Assembly (NCBI GenBank): GCA_902779085.1
Contig: CACYZY010000007.1
Location: 62,001-126,000, forward strand
DNA length: 64,000 nucleotides
Reading direction: 5' to 3'
Source: an uncultured Bacteroidales bacterium
Lineage (GTDB): Bacteria; Bacteroidota; Bacteroidia; Bacteroidales; Bacteroidaceae
Positions within the stretch are counted from its first letter, which is position 1. Each line of letters starts with the position of its first letter. The notes below the pieces were generated by a model. That model was not told the origin of the DNA and made no database searches. It saw only the letters and a list, made by a program, of their open reading frames with translations. A program made the position numbers and the translations under genes. Positions 9,112 through 16,506 of the stretch are shown piece after piece.

Positions 9112-9215
9112 GAATGTATCTAAAAATAATCTATTTGCTCCTTTTGCAACCGTCTTTATTTGTTAAAATATGTAATTTTTATGTTGAACAGCATGTTTTA
9201 TTGATTTTTTATTAT

Positions 9216-9223
9216 TACCTTTG
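9216..9223 (+). promoter_or_regulatory. -7 element upstream of the 45-residue gene
   Basis: TACCTTTG at 9216-9223 fits TAnnTTTG, but no TTTG is found at the right distance, so the -33 half is weak or absent. A transcript from about 9230 would carry an 85-90 nt leader containing the hairpin TCTTTG / CAAAGA (9280-9285 / 9293-9298) just before an AGGAGG at 9307-9312. The preceding 9112-9215 is AT-rich and shows nothing else. Confidence 0.5.
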
Positions 9224-9317
9224 CAGCGTCAAAATAAAAAAAGGATAACTAGAGAGAGATAAAAAGATTGTTTAACCAGTCTTTGGTGAGAGCAAAGATC
9301 TAAAAAAGGAGGTTAAT

Positions 9318-9455
9318 ATGACTAAGAATGCAAACACTATTTCAATGCTGAAGTATAGCATTGAACGTTATCAGAGAATGGGTAATGGCGCTATGTGCCA
9401 AGTGTTGAAAAGCAAGCTATTAAAGCTGCTGGCTCAGCAGACAAAGCTTGCTTGA
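9318..9455 (+). CDS. Small basic protein of 45 residues, unknown function
   Basis: Not recognised. ATG 9318 to TGA 9455 encodes 45 residues (begins MTKNANTISMLKYS). A near-perfect Shine-Dalgarno AGGAGG at 9307-9312 lies five bases before the ATG, unusual in a genome where most starts lack one. The sequence is basic, has no signal peptide or membrane segment, and looks like two amphipathic helices (SIERYQRMGN and VLKSKLLKLLAQQ). The unit stands alone: a -7 element upstream, a bidirectional hairpin terminator downstream, neighbours on the opposite strand. It may be a small structural or regulatory protein; no function can be assigned. Confidence 0.7.
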   Translation: MTKNANTISMLKYSIERYQRMGNGAMCQVLKSKLLKLLAQQTKLA

Positions 9456-9487
9456 TTTATAAGAATGCAAATAACTTTATAATAAAA

Positions 9488-9517
9488 ACGGAGGGCTGTG
9501 AAGCTCTCCGTTCTTTT
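9488..9517 (+). terminator. Terminator after the small gene, probably bidirectional
   Basis: Arms ACGGAGGGCT (9488-9497) and AGCTCTCCGT (9502-9511), 10 bp with one G-T wobble, loop GTGA, followed by TCTTTT. The left flank is A-rich, so it can also terminate the minus-strand operon that ends at 9581. Confidence 0.85.
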
Positions 9518-9580
9518 ATACTCAGTGCGTGACTAAAAAAGGTAACTCAGAAATAGAACATCATCTTTTCTCGACGAGTA

Positions 9581-10003
9581 TTATTCTGCTTGAGAGGAAT
9601 CTTCTTCAGCCTTCTCTTCAAAGTCGGTGTTACCGCTCTTAACCAAGATATTGTACCAACTAATCAGCTTGCGGATATCGTTAGGATGCACACGGTCACG
9701 ATCAAAATCAGGTAGTACCTGCTCAAGATAAGCTTGCAACTCAGGCGTCTTGGCCTTCTTAAAATCCAGCGTCACCTCAGCACCATTTTCTTTTTCCAAC
9801 ATATTTTTCAGCACTTGGCGAAGAGAAACATCTTCTGCATTAGTGAACATAGAGATATCTCCCAAAGATACTATTTTGTCATTGCCGTAGGCTGGTGAAC
9901 GACGACCATCAACCAATGACTCTACAATGAGCATATTCTTACCTTGTGATACCAGTTTGTAAAGGCCTGGTTTACCAGCAATAGATAAAATGGTTTTCAA
10001 CAT
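9581..10003 (-). CDS. DUF5606-family protein
   Basis: Conserved Bacteroidota protein of 140 residues without known function; I recognise the DUF5606 N-terminus MLKTILSIAGKPGLYK. Predicted cytoplasmic and acidic at the C-terminus (EEKAEEDSSQAE). No catalytic motif seen. It is the last gene of the minus-strand nusB-yajC-ybbR-coaE series, 42 bp after coaE, so co-expression is likely. Confidence 0.75.
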   Translation of the reverse strand: MLKTILSIAGKPGLYKLVSQGKNMLIVESLVDGRRSPAYGNDKIVSLGDISMFTNAEDVSLRQVLKNMLEKENGAEVTLDFKKAKTPELQAYLEQVLPDFDRDRVHPNDIRKLISWYNILVKSGNTDFEEKAEEDSSQAE

Positions 10004-10045
10004 AACAATATTCTTTTTTAGTATTTATAGGTGCGAAGATAAACA

Positions 10046-10654
10046 TTATTTTTGAGATAGCGTTCTAATAATATCCAAAACCTGAGGGATGACAGAACAT
10101 TTTCCGTCGTTGAGCACTATAAACTGGCTCCGAATACGTTTTTCTTCGTCAGACATCTGTTGACGAATACGTTCTTCAATGGCACTTCTTGAAGCACCAT
10201 CTCTCTGCATAGCACGCTCAATGCGTACCTCTAATGGTGCTAACACCATAACGACGCTATCCACCACATCGTCAAAACCAGCTTCAAATAGGATAGCTGA
10301 CTCAACAGCCACTATAAAAGCCTTTTGTTCTTCTATCCACTTCTTAAAATAATCTTTAACTACTGGATGTATAATACTGTTTACCTGCTGGACATGTAAG
10401 GCTGAAGCAAACAAATATTGAGCTAAAAGGGGTTTATTTAATTGAGAATTAAAACACTCAGAACCACTAGAAAGGTATACATCTTCGCCCACAAGGGCTA
10501 TCAATTGCTGACGGATGTCAGGATGTACGACACAGAGACGCTTAGACTCAACATCACAATCAAAGACAGGTATGTCCATCGTCTGCAACACACGAGCGAC
10601 CACGCTCTTACCGCTGCCTATGCCTCCCGTGATGCCTAACTTAATCGGCGTCAT
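10046..10654 (-). CDS. coaE: Dephospho-CoA kinase
   Basis: Phosphorylates dephospho-CoA with ATP, the last step of CoA synthesis. About 202 residues from ATG 10654 (MTPIKLGITG); an earlier in-frame ATG at 10672 would lengthen the overlap with ybbR and is less likely. The P-loop GGIGSGKS is at 10-17, and the substrate and lid regions contain DCDVESKRL, HPVVKDYF and ESAILFEAGF. The start overlaps the end of the YbbR gene by 14 bases. Confidence 0.94.
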   Translation of the reverse strand: MTPIKLGITGGIGSGKSVVARVLQTMDIPVFDCDVESKRLCVVHPDIRQQLIALVGEDVYLSSGSECFNSQLNKPLLAQYLFASALHVQQVNSIIHPVVKDYFKKWIEEQKAFIVAVESAILFEAGFDDVVDSVVMVLAPLEVRIERAMQRDGASRSAIEERIRQQMSDEEKRIRSQFIVLNDGKCSVIPQVLDIIRTLSQK

Positions 10655-11639
10655 CTTTGGTAACATTTTCAATCAAAAAATCAATTTGGGCTGGATAAAT
10701 ACGCACTTGACTGATACCTTTAGGCATTTTTTTGAGCTTGACCTGATATTTCTCACCTTCGAGTTTGCGCAATTCTTCATAACTCACCAAAACATGAAAA
10801 TCTTCTGGCTTTATGTCAAGATACTTGCTCAATCCAACATGAAAAGTTACTTTTACTTTAGACGGGAAGGCACGTAACGTCTTGCCAGCAGGGAAATTGA
10901 CTCCCTCAATGGGCACCTCAACCGACTTCTCGGTATAGATATCAACAGGCAAAACTAGTTCTACCAAATCGGGAACGAATTTCACTCCCTTATTGCTCAC
11001 CAGTTCAACCTGACGGCGTAACGTATCCTCTATCTGTGTCTCTTCAAAATAATTAGTATAGGCCACCTGAATAGTGTCAAGTGCTCCTTGGGGAGCATAC
11101 ACAGTAACCTGAGAAGGGTTGAAAATGGTATCGCTAATATAGTACTGCTGACCAGGTGTTACCTTACCTTGCAGATGTACAGGCACTTTCTTTGACTTAC
11201 CCTCGGAATAATAATAATCAATAGTATCAGGCTTAATAGCAGACACAGAAGTTGAATTCGCTAGCTGAGCTAGAATGGATTTGCTATAGGAGTTGCTCAA
11301 CAGTGACACATGATGACGGCGATTCTGATGTTCAGCAAAATCAATGTTTATAGGATAGAAACGTTTTGTAAGCTGATAGTTGAACAAAGTGTTGCCTTTG
11401 TCACGCAAAGTTACAATAAGATTCTCTGGGAAATCGGATGTGATGACGATATTCTCTGGCACATTCTTAAGTTTCAAGGGTACCTTAACCTCGATCTCAT
11501 ATTCACGGTCGAGTGTCTGTTCCAGCCAAAACAATGCCGCTATGAGAAGGAAGAAAAGAAAAGTAAAGACCTCCCTGCTGCTTTTGCTGAGCAGGAAGTC
11601 TTTAATTTTATGTATAATATGCCAAAAACGTCCCTTCAA
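10641..11639 (-). CDS. YbbR-like domain protein, membrane anchored
   Basis: 332 residues: a short cytoplasmic N-terminus (HKIKDFLLSKSSREV), one membrane segment about residues 24-41 (FTFLFFLLIAALFWL), then repeated beta-rich YbbR-like units outside the membrane. In Firmicutes YbbR/CdaR binds and regulates the diadenylate cyclase CdaA; here no cyclase gene is adjacent, so that role is not supported. Lies between yajC and coaE, a common arrangement in Bacteroidales. Confidence 0.8.
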   Translation of the reverse strand: MKGRFWHIIHKIKDFLLSKSSREVFTFLFFLLIAALFWLEQTLDREYEIEVKVPLKLKNVPENIVITSDFPENLIVTLRDKGNTLFNYQLTKRFYPINIDFAEHQNRRHHVSLLSNSYSKSILAQLANSTSVSAIKPDTIDYYYSEGKSKKVPVHLQGKVTPGQQYYISDTIFNPSQVTVYAPQGALDTIQVAYTNYFEETQIEDTLRRQVELVSNKGVKFVPDLVELVLPVDIYTEKSVEVPIEGVNFPAGKTLRAFPSKVKVTFHVGLSKYLDIKPEDFHVLVSYEELRKLEGEKYQVKLKKMPKGISQVRIYPAQIDFLIENVTKDDAD

Positions 11640-11645
11640 AGTTAC

Positions 11646-11969
11646 TTATTTTGTCTGACCATTGGCATTAGCATCAGCTGCTGCAGCAAAGATAGAATTC
11701 TTGTCAACGCAGACTTTCACATTACGATCAATTTCAAGCATCACATCATTGTCATTGATTTCTTTGATGACTCCATGGATACCACCAGCTGTGATGACAG
11801 ACTGACCTACCTGTAACGATCTGCGAAACTGAGCGATTTCCTTCTGTTTCTTGTTTTGAGGACGGATCATAAAGAAATACATAATAACGAACATCAGGAT
11901 CAGCATGATCCACATCATTGATGAATCCATTCCCGCTGCGGGAGCTTGTAACATTACATTCATATTCAT
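11646..11969 (-). CDS. yajC: Preprotein translocase subunit YajC
   Basis: Small single-span inner-membrane protein that associates with SecDF. 107 residues with one hydrophobic segment about 19-34 (MMWIMLILMFVIMYFF) followed by the diagnostic IRPQNKKQKE and the soluble tail VGQSVITAGGIHGVI. Six bases upstream of ybbR on the same strand. Confidence 0.93.
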   Translation of the reverse strand: MNMNVMLQAPAAGMDSSMMWIMLILMFVIMYFFMIRPQNKKQKEIAQFRRSLQVGQSVITAGGIHGVIKEINDNDVMLEIDRNVKVCVDKNSIFAAAADANANGQTK

Positions 11970-12035
11970 TAATATATTGGTTTACTAATTATAGTTTACA
12001 ATCTAAAACCACAATGTGATTCCATAGTTCAATAA

Positions 12036-12965
12036 TCAATTCTTGGTAATTTTCCCTTCTTTACGGAGTTTCTTCACGATACCATCCAAAGTACCATTGA
12101 CAAACGAACTACTTTTAGGAGTGCTATAATACTTTGCAATCTCAACATACTCATTAAGTGACACACTAACAGGAATATTAGAGAAACTCAGGATTTCAGC
12201 CAGCGCCACTTGCATAATTACCACATCCATAAATGCCACACGGTTAATGTCCCAATTACGGGTATTTTCACTTACAAGACGACGATATTCATCACAATTA
12301 AGTACCGAACGGCGCAACAAACGCACAGCAAAAGTTTGGTCATCTTCATCCTTGAACTCAGGAAGCAACTGCTGATCAGCACCATTCTTTTCATCAAAAC
12401 GGTTGATGGTTTTCAGCACAAAGGTATCAACAATTTCCTTGTCATCATTCCAATAAAGGCTCATTTCCTCAAGTAGATCTTCCAACTCTACGTTCTTGTT
12501 GATAAAAGACTTATAGAGAACACGCCAAAACTCACGGTCATCCTCAAAGGAAGAATCTGTCTTAGCCATATACTCATTATATATATTAGAGTTTTGAATC
12601 TTATCTAAAAGTTGCTTGGTAAACTCCTCATGATCGATGAGCCATGAACGCTTTTGTCGATCCTGATAATCTAATAGCATCTTGTTTTTCTGTAATTGGG
12701 CGATGAACTTGTTAGTTACAAATCGCATATTAGGGTGCATATCCTCTACAGTAGCCAGCTTCTTAAGTTTAGCATTCTCAATGCGATTTGAAGCACACTC
12801 TGTGAGATCTACCATAAGGAGTAATAAATAGTTATAAAGGTCGTAGGCTTTTGAAAGGCTGAAAAGTAGTTCTTTTTCAGCAGCATCCAGGTTATTGCTG
12901 CCATTCTGATAGTAGGCATAAACAATCTGAATAATTTTTAATCGGATAAGAACTCTGTTTATCAT
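12036..12965 (-). CDS. nusB: Transcription antitermination factor NusB, long form
   Basis: RNA-binding antitermination factor acting with NusE/S10 on rRNA operons. 309 residues, about twice E. coli NusB; Bacteroidota NusB proteins usually carry such an N-terminal extension. The canonical fold is C-terminal (about 170-305): TFAVRLLRRSVL, NTRNWDINRVAFMDVVIMQVALAEIL, IPVSVSLNEYVEIAKYYSTPKSSSFVNGTLD. First gene of the operon. Confidence 0.93.
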   Translation of the reverse strand: MINRVLIRLKIIQIVYAYYQNGSNNLDAAEKELLFSLSKAYDLYNYLLLLMVDLTECASNRIENAKLKKLATVEDMHPNMRFVTNKFIAQLQKNKMLLDYQDRQKRSWLIDHEEFTKQLLDKIQNSNIYNEYMAKTDSSFEDDREFWRVLYKSFINKNVELEDLLEEMSLYWNDDKEIVDTFVLKTINRFDEKNGADQQLLPEFKDEDDQTFAVRLLRRSVLNCDEYRRLVSENTRNWDINRVAFMDVVIMQVALAEILSFSNIPVSVSLNEYVEIAKYYSTPKSSSFVNGTLDGIVKKLRKEGKITKN

Positions 12966-12981
12966 AATAAATTATTTTCTG

Positions 12982-12989
12982 CAAAGGTA
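12982..12989 (-). promoter_or_regulatory. nusB operon -7 element
   Basis: CAAAGGTA on the plus strand reads TACCTTTG on the minus strand, matching TAnnTTTG 17 bp upstream of the nusB ATG. The -33 half is weak: TGTG at the ideal spacing, TTTG at 24 bp. Confidence 0.55.
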
Positions 12990-13099
12990 GGCATTTTTTT
13001 TGTCCTTTCCACACAAACACTGTTTTTTTCTTGGATAGATAAAAAAAAATAACCAACTTTGGGCTGTAATTAAGAATAGTCATACTAAAATAATAGAAT

Positions 13100-13492
13100 A
13101 TGGAAGATTACAAGAAAAAAAGTGCTGTTGAAGGTGGCGACAAAGAGATTGTATTTTCTCAATCAGTAAAGGCCGGTAAGAGAATTTATTACATGGATGT
13201 TAAGAAAAGCCGTAAAGACGAGCTATTTCTCGCCATCACTGAGAGCAAGAAGATTGTTACTGGTGAAGGTGATGATGCACAAGTGAGCTACGAAAAGCAT
13301 AAAATATTCTTATATAAGGAGGATTTCGACAAATTCTGCAACAGCTTAAATGAGGCTGTAGCCTTTATCAAAGAACACCAGCCTTATGAAACTACATCAC
13401 CTGTAAAAGATGAAGTAGTAGAAGAAACTCCAGAAACTGAAGTAGAAAATCAAGACTTGGATGCTCCATTAAAAATTGATATTGAATTTTAG
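13100..13492 (+). CDS. DUF3276 (PUR-alpha-like) nucleic-acid-binding protein
   Basis: 130 residues of the DUF3276 family, related in fold to eukaryotic PUR-alpha and Borrelia BpuR, which bind single-stranded nucleic acid. Seen: KEIVFSQSVKAGKRIYYMDVKKSRKDE spread over residues 14-40, FLAITESKK, and HKIFLYKEDFDKFCNSLNEA, the typical beta-beta-beta-alpha PUR repeat; then an acidic low-complexity tail. Cytoplasmic. Role in this group is not established. A TTTG at 13058-13061 could serve as -33, but the -7 is poor. Confidence 0.8.
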   Translation: MEDYKKKSAVEGGDKEIVFSQSVKAGKRIYYMDVKKSRKDELFLAITESKKIVTGEGDDAQVSYEKHKIFLYKEDFDKFCNSLNEAVAFIKEHQPYETTSPVKDEVVEETPETEVENQDLDAPLKIDIEF

Positions 13493-13500
13493 GTAGATAT

Positions 13501-13531
13501 TTTGATAATTCGGAAAAGTGTTGTACCTTTG
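13501..13531 (+). promoter_or_regulatory. rplY promoter
   Basis: TTTG (13501-13504), 19 bp, TACCTTTG (13524-13531): full consensus match, beginning 8 bp after the DUF3276 stop codon. Confidence 0.85.
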
Positions 13532-13552
13532 CACCGCTTTTTTGCAATCATT

Positions 13553-13601
13553 GTGTGTTTAAACACGCACCGTGTGATGGTGAATTAAGCAAAACTTAAT
13601 T
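13553..13601 (+). promoter_or_regulatory. Structured 5' leader of rplY
   Basis: The roughly 90-nt leader contains a perfect 12-bp palindrome GTGTTTAAACAC (13555-13566) and a hairpin AATTAAG / CTTAATT (13583-13589 / 13595-13601, loop CAAAA), 25 bases before the ATG. It could be an autoregulatory site for L25 or simply AT-rich structure; no known riboswitch is recognised. Confidence 0.35.
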
Positions 13602-13626
13602 TTAGAGTAACACAAAAATTTAAAAA

Positions 13627-14211
13627 ATGAAAAGTTTTGATTTAACAGGTTCTGTAAGAACTATTGCTGAGCGCTCTTCTGAGCAGCAGAAAGTATTGAA
13701 AGCTATGCGTAGAGAAAGTCTGATTCCATGCGTTATCTACGGTGGTGAGAAAAATGTTAATTTCAGCGTAAAGAGCGCCGATGTACGTAAGTTAGTTTAC
13801 ACTCCAGACATTCACTATGTGAACCTAACAATTGATGGTAAAGTTTATACAGCTATCGTTCGTGAGATCCAGTTTCATCCTGTAAAGGATACCATCCTAC
13901 ACATGGATTTCCTGGAGATCAACGACAAGAAACCTATCGTTATGGAAGTACCTCTAAAGTTGCAAGGCTTGGCAGTCGGTGTTAAAGCCGGTGGTAAGAT
14001 GCGTCAGTTAATGCGTACTTTGAAGGTGAAGGCTCTATATACTAATATTCCTGAGATCCTAACCGTTGACGTTACCGACATGGGATTGGGTAAGGCAAAG
14101 AAGATTGCTGACCTGAGCTATGAGAATCTCGAGTTGATCAATCCTAAGACAGCCGTTGTATGCATGGTAGCCGCAACTCGCCAGTCAAAGGATGCAGCAG
14201 CTGCTCAATAA
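13627..14211 (+). CDS. rplY: 50S ribosomal protein L25/general stress protein Ctc
   Basis: Binds 5S rRNA in the large subunit. 194 residues, long (CTC-type) form with an N-terminal 5S-binding domain (KVLKAMRRESLIPCVIYGG, DIHYVNLTID, FHPVKDTILHMDFLEI) and a C-terminal beta domain (IVMEVPLKLQGLAVGVKAGG). Has its own promoter and is followed by a hairpin terminator. Confidence 0.95.
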   Translation: MKSFDLTGSVRTIAERSSEQQKVLKAMRRESLIPCVIYGGEKNVNFSVKSADVRKLVYTPDIHYVNLTIDGKVYTAIVREIQFHPVKDTILHMDFLEINDKKPIVMEVPLKLQGLAVGVKAGGKMRQLMRTLKVKALYTNIPEILTVDVTDMGLGKAKKIADLSYENLELINPKTAVVCMVAATRQSKDAAAAQ

Positions 14212-14241
14212 TTATTGAACAGGAACAAAAGAACAAACATT

Positions 14242-14286
14242 GCGGATTGGCGCATCACCCAACGTGAGGCATCAATCCGCTTTTTT
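14242..14286 (+). terminator. rplY terminator
   Basis: Outer arms GCGGATTG (14242-14249) and CAATCCGC (14273-14280) are perfect; an inner helix TCAC/GTGA (14255-14258 / 14264-14267) extends it; six T follow. It lies ahead of pth, which may therefore depend on read-through. Confidence 0.85.
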
Positions 14287-14359
14287 CTTTAATAAAATGT
14301 GGAGTTTTCTACGTTTATTTGGCTTTGACAAAGGCGCAGAGCGACAGTTAACCGACAAT

Positions 14360-14929
14360 ATGATAAAGTATCTAGTGGTTGGATTGGGTAACATTGGTCC
14401 TGAATACCGTAAAACCCGTCATAATACGGGATTTATGGTAGTAGATAGGTTTGCTGAGAAAAATAATGCACCTGCTTGGGAAGATCGTAGATATGGTTTC
14501 GTTAACCGAGTTAATATCAAAGGTAGGCAAATCGTGCTTCTGAAACCATCTACTTTTATGAACCTAAGTGGTAACGCTGTCCGCTACTGGATGAAAGAGG
14601 AAAATATTGCTTTGGACAACCTATTGGTGGTAGTAGATGACCTTGCACTACCCGTGGGCGAACTGCGACTGAAACCCAAGGGAAGCGATGCTGGGCATAA
14701 TGGACTGAAACACATAGCTGACATTTTGGGCACACAGTCATATGCGCGACTACGCTTTGGCATAGGCAACGAGTTTCCAAGAGGTGGACAAGTAGATTAT
14801 GTTTTGGGAGAGTTTGATGATGATGATCTGAGAATTCTTCCTGAGCGCTTGGATGTTGCGTGTGAGATGATTAAGAGTTTCTGTCTGGCGGGTATCAATA
14901 TCACGATGAACCAATTTAATAAGAAATAG
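14360..14929 (+). CDS. pth: Peptidyl-tRNA hydrolase
   Basis: Releases tRNA from stalled peptidyl-tRNA in the cytoplasm. 189 residues from ATG 14360 ([16 protein letters not shown]). An in-frame ATG at 14297 would add 21 residues ([10 protein letters not shown]...) that family members usually lack; I cannot exclude it. Catalytic His21 in KTRHNTGF, Asn in TFMNLSG, Asp in VVDDLALP, and the signature [10 protein letters not shown] are all visible. The S4-domain gene follows 12 bases after its stop. Confidence 0.94.
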   Translation: MIKYLVVGLGNIGPEYRKTRHNTGFMVVDRFAEKNNAPAWEDRRYGFVNRVNIKGRQIVLLKPSTFMNLSGNAVRYWMKEENIALDNLLVVVDDLALPVGELRLKPKGSDAGHNGLKHIADILGTQSYARLRFGIGNEFPRGGQVDYVLGEFDDDDLRILPERLDVACEMIKSFCLAGINITMNQFNKK

Positions 14930-14941
14930 TTGGAAGTTGTT

Positions 14942-15373
14942 ATGGGAAGTGCAAGAATTGATAAATGGTTATGGGCCGTAAGAATCTATAAGACACGTTC
15001 AATAGCTGCCGACGCCTGCAAAAAAGGACGTGTGCTATTAAATGGCACGCAAGCAAAGCCTGCCCATACAGTTAAGGAAGGCGATATTGTGAGTGTAAAG
15101 AAACCTCCTATAACATGGTCGTTTAAAGTGCAACAGGCTATCGAAAAACGTGTGGGCGCCAAGTTGGTTTCCACCATGATGGAGAATGTTACACCCCCCG
15201 ACCAGTTGGAATTGTTAGAGGTAAGTAAGATAAGTGGGTTTATCAACCGAGCTAAAGGGACAGGGCGACCCACTAAGAAAGAGCGTCGTGAGCTAGAAGA
15301 CTTTACTGACCCCGTTTTCCTTGGAGACTTCGACTTTGACACCGATGATGATGAAGAAGAGTTTGACGACTGA
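14942..15373 (+). CDS. S4-domain RNA-binding protein (Hsp15-like)
   Basis: 143 residues with an N-terminal S4 domain (RIDKWLWAVRIYKTRSIA, then KKGRVLLNG and VKEGDIVSV), as in the heat-shock protein Hsp15, which binds stalled 50S subunits carrying peptidyl-tRNA. Next to pth this role fits, but this is inference from family and context. The acidic C-terminus (DFDFDTDDDEEEFDD) is typical of Bacteroidota homologs. The ATG at 14942 is preferred to an in-frame TTG at 14930. Confidence 0.85.
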   Translation: MGSARIDKWLWAVRIYKTRSIAADACKKGRVLLNGTQAKPAHTVKEGDIVSVKKPPITWSFKVQQAIEKRVGAKLVSTMMENVTPPDQLELLEVSKISGFINRAKGTGRPTKKERRELEDFTDPVFLGDFDFDTDDDEEEFDD

Positions 15374-15393
15374 CCAGTGCATTACAAAAAATA

Positions 15394-15422
15394 AATGAGC
15401 CCCCAAAGGAGGCATTCTTTTT
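15394..15422 (+). terminator. Terminator between convergent genes
   Basis: AATG-A-GCC-CCC (15394-15404), loop AAA, GG-A-GGCATT (15408-15416) pair with one internal mismatch and one bulge, followed by CTTTTT. A-rich on the left, so it may work in both directions. Weaker than the other hairpins here. Confidence 0.55.
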
Positions 15423-15448
15423 AAAAGCAATGTGTATTGTTCAATTAA

Positions 15449-16426
15449 TCAAATTTTACCTAGAATTTTATCCATTACCCAATTAGTAAGTGTTGCACTT
15501 TCGCCATCACAAGTACATATCTTATAATCTAGCAAATGGTCAACAACGGCCTGAATGATAGGTTGCTGCACATAAGTAGGATTCTTCACTATAATTTCCT
15601 CACATTTGCCCTCTGTATAGAGTCTAATGGGTTCATAGGTATATATGGAGAAACAAATGGTCCCTTTATCACCTATCACTACAATACGGTCTTCGCGTGC
15701 CGACTCTTGCGCGACAAAACACCAAGATCCACTGCCCACCAATCCACTTTCAAACTGGAAGCAAGCACTTAGTGAGTCTTCCACTTGATACAGCCCACCC
15801 CGATTTGCTTTATAACCTGAAGCCTCAACAATGATACCAAAGATATATTGAATCATATCAAGCTGATGTGGAGCCAAGTCATAAAAGTAGCCACCACCAG
15901 CAATATCCGGCTGCAGTCGCCATGGTTGAGTACCACTGAAATCCAAATCACGTGGCGGAACTTCAAAACGAATCTGTATATTAGCAATGTTACCAATAGC
16001 GCCATCCTCTACCAATTGCTTTACCTTCTGAAAATATGGAAGATAACGACGATAATAAGCCACGAAACAGGGGACACCTGTTTCTATAGAAATGCGATTG
16101 ATACGACAACATTCTTCGTAAGTAACTGCCATAGGCTTTTCAATATAAACAGGCTTACCTGCCTTCATGGCCATAATGGCGTAAGTTGCATGGGATGATG
16201 GTGGAGTGGCTATATAAACAGCATTCACAACTGGATCGTTTACCAATGCTGATGCATCATCATACCATTTGGGGATACCCCTCTCTTGGGCATAGTCTTT
16301 GGCTTTATTCAAATCACGACTCATCACAGCTACTACTTCAGAATTCTCAATTTTCTGAAAAGCCGGTCCACTCTTATATTTGGTTACTTCTCCGCAACCA
16401 ATAAATCCCCATTGAACTTTTTCCAT
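15449..16426 (-). CDS. Gfo/Idh/MocA-family oxidoreductase
   Basis: NAD(P)-dependent sugar or sugar-acid dehydrogenase family, cytoplasmic. 325 residues: N-terminal Rossmann fold (WGFIGCGEVTK), the family motif YIEKPMAVTYEE near residue 95, and the C-terminal substrate domain with the likely catalytic tract GGGYFYDLAPHQLDM. No signal peptide. The substrate cannot be inferred. Downstream of the antiporter gene with an 80-bp gap, possibly co-transcribed. Confidence 0.88.
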   Translation of the reverse strand: MEKVQWGFIGCGEVTKYKSGPAFQKIENSEVVAVMSRDLNKAKDYAQERGIPKWYDDASALVNDPVVNAVYIATPPSSHATYAIMAMKAGKPVYIEKPMAVTYEECCRINRISIETGVPCFVAYYRRYLPYFQKVKQLVEDGAIGNIANIQIRFEVPPRDLDFSGTQPWRLQPDIAGGGYFYDLAPHQLDMIQYIFGIIVEASGYKANRGGLYQVEDSLSACFQFESGLVGSGSWCFVAQESAREDRIVVIGDKGTICFSIYTYEPIRLYTEGKCEEIIVKNPTYVQQPIIQAVVDHLLDYKICTCDGESATLTNWVMDKILGKI

Positions 16427-16506
16427 AATAATTTTGTTATTATCTTTTCGTCACAACTTGGTAATGGTTTTACCCATGTCTTACGAAAAACTGCTGTTTT
16501 TACCTA

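Noticed and set aside
10654..10672. Longer CoaE start at 10672
   Set aside because: Adds six residues before the typical MTPIKLGITG start and lengthens the overlap with ybbR; kept as a minor possibility only.
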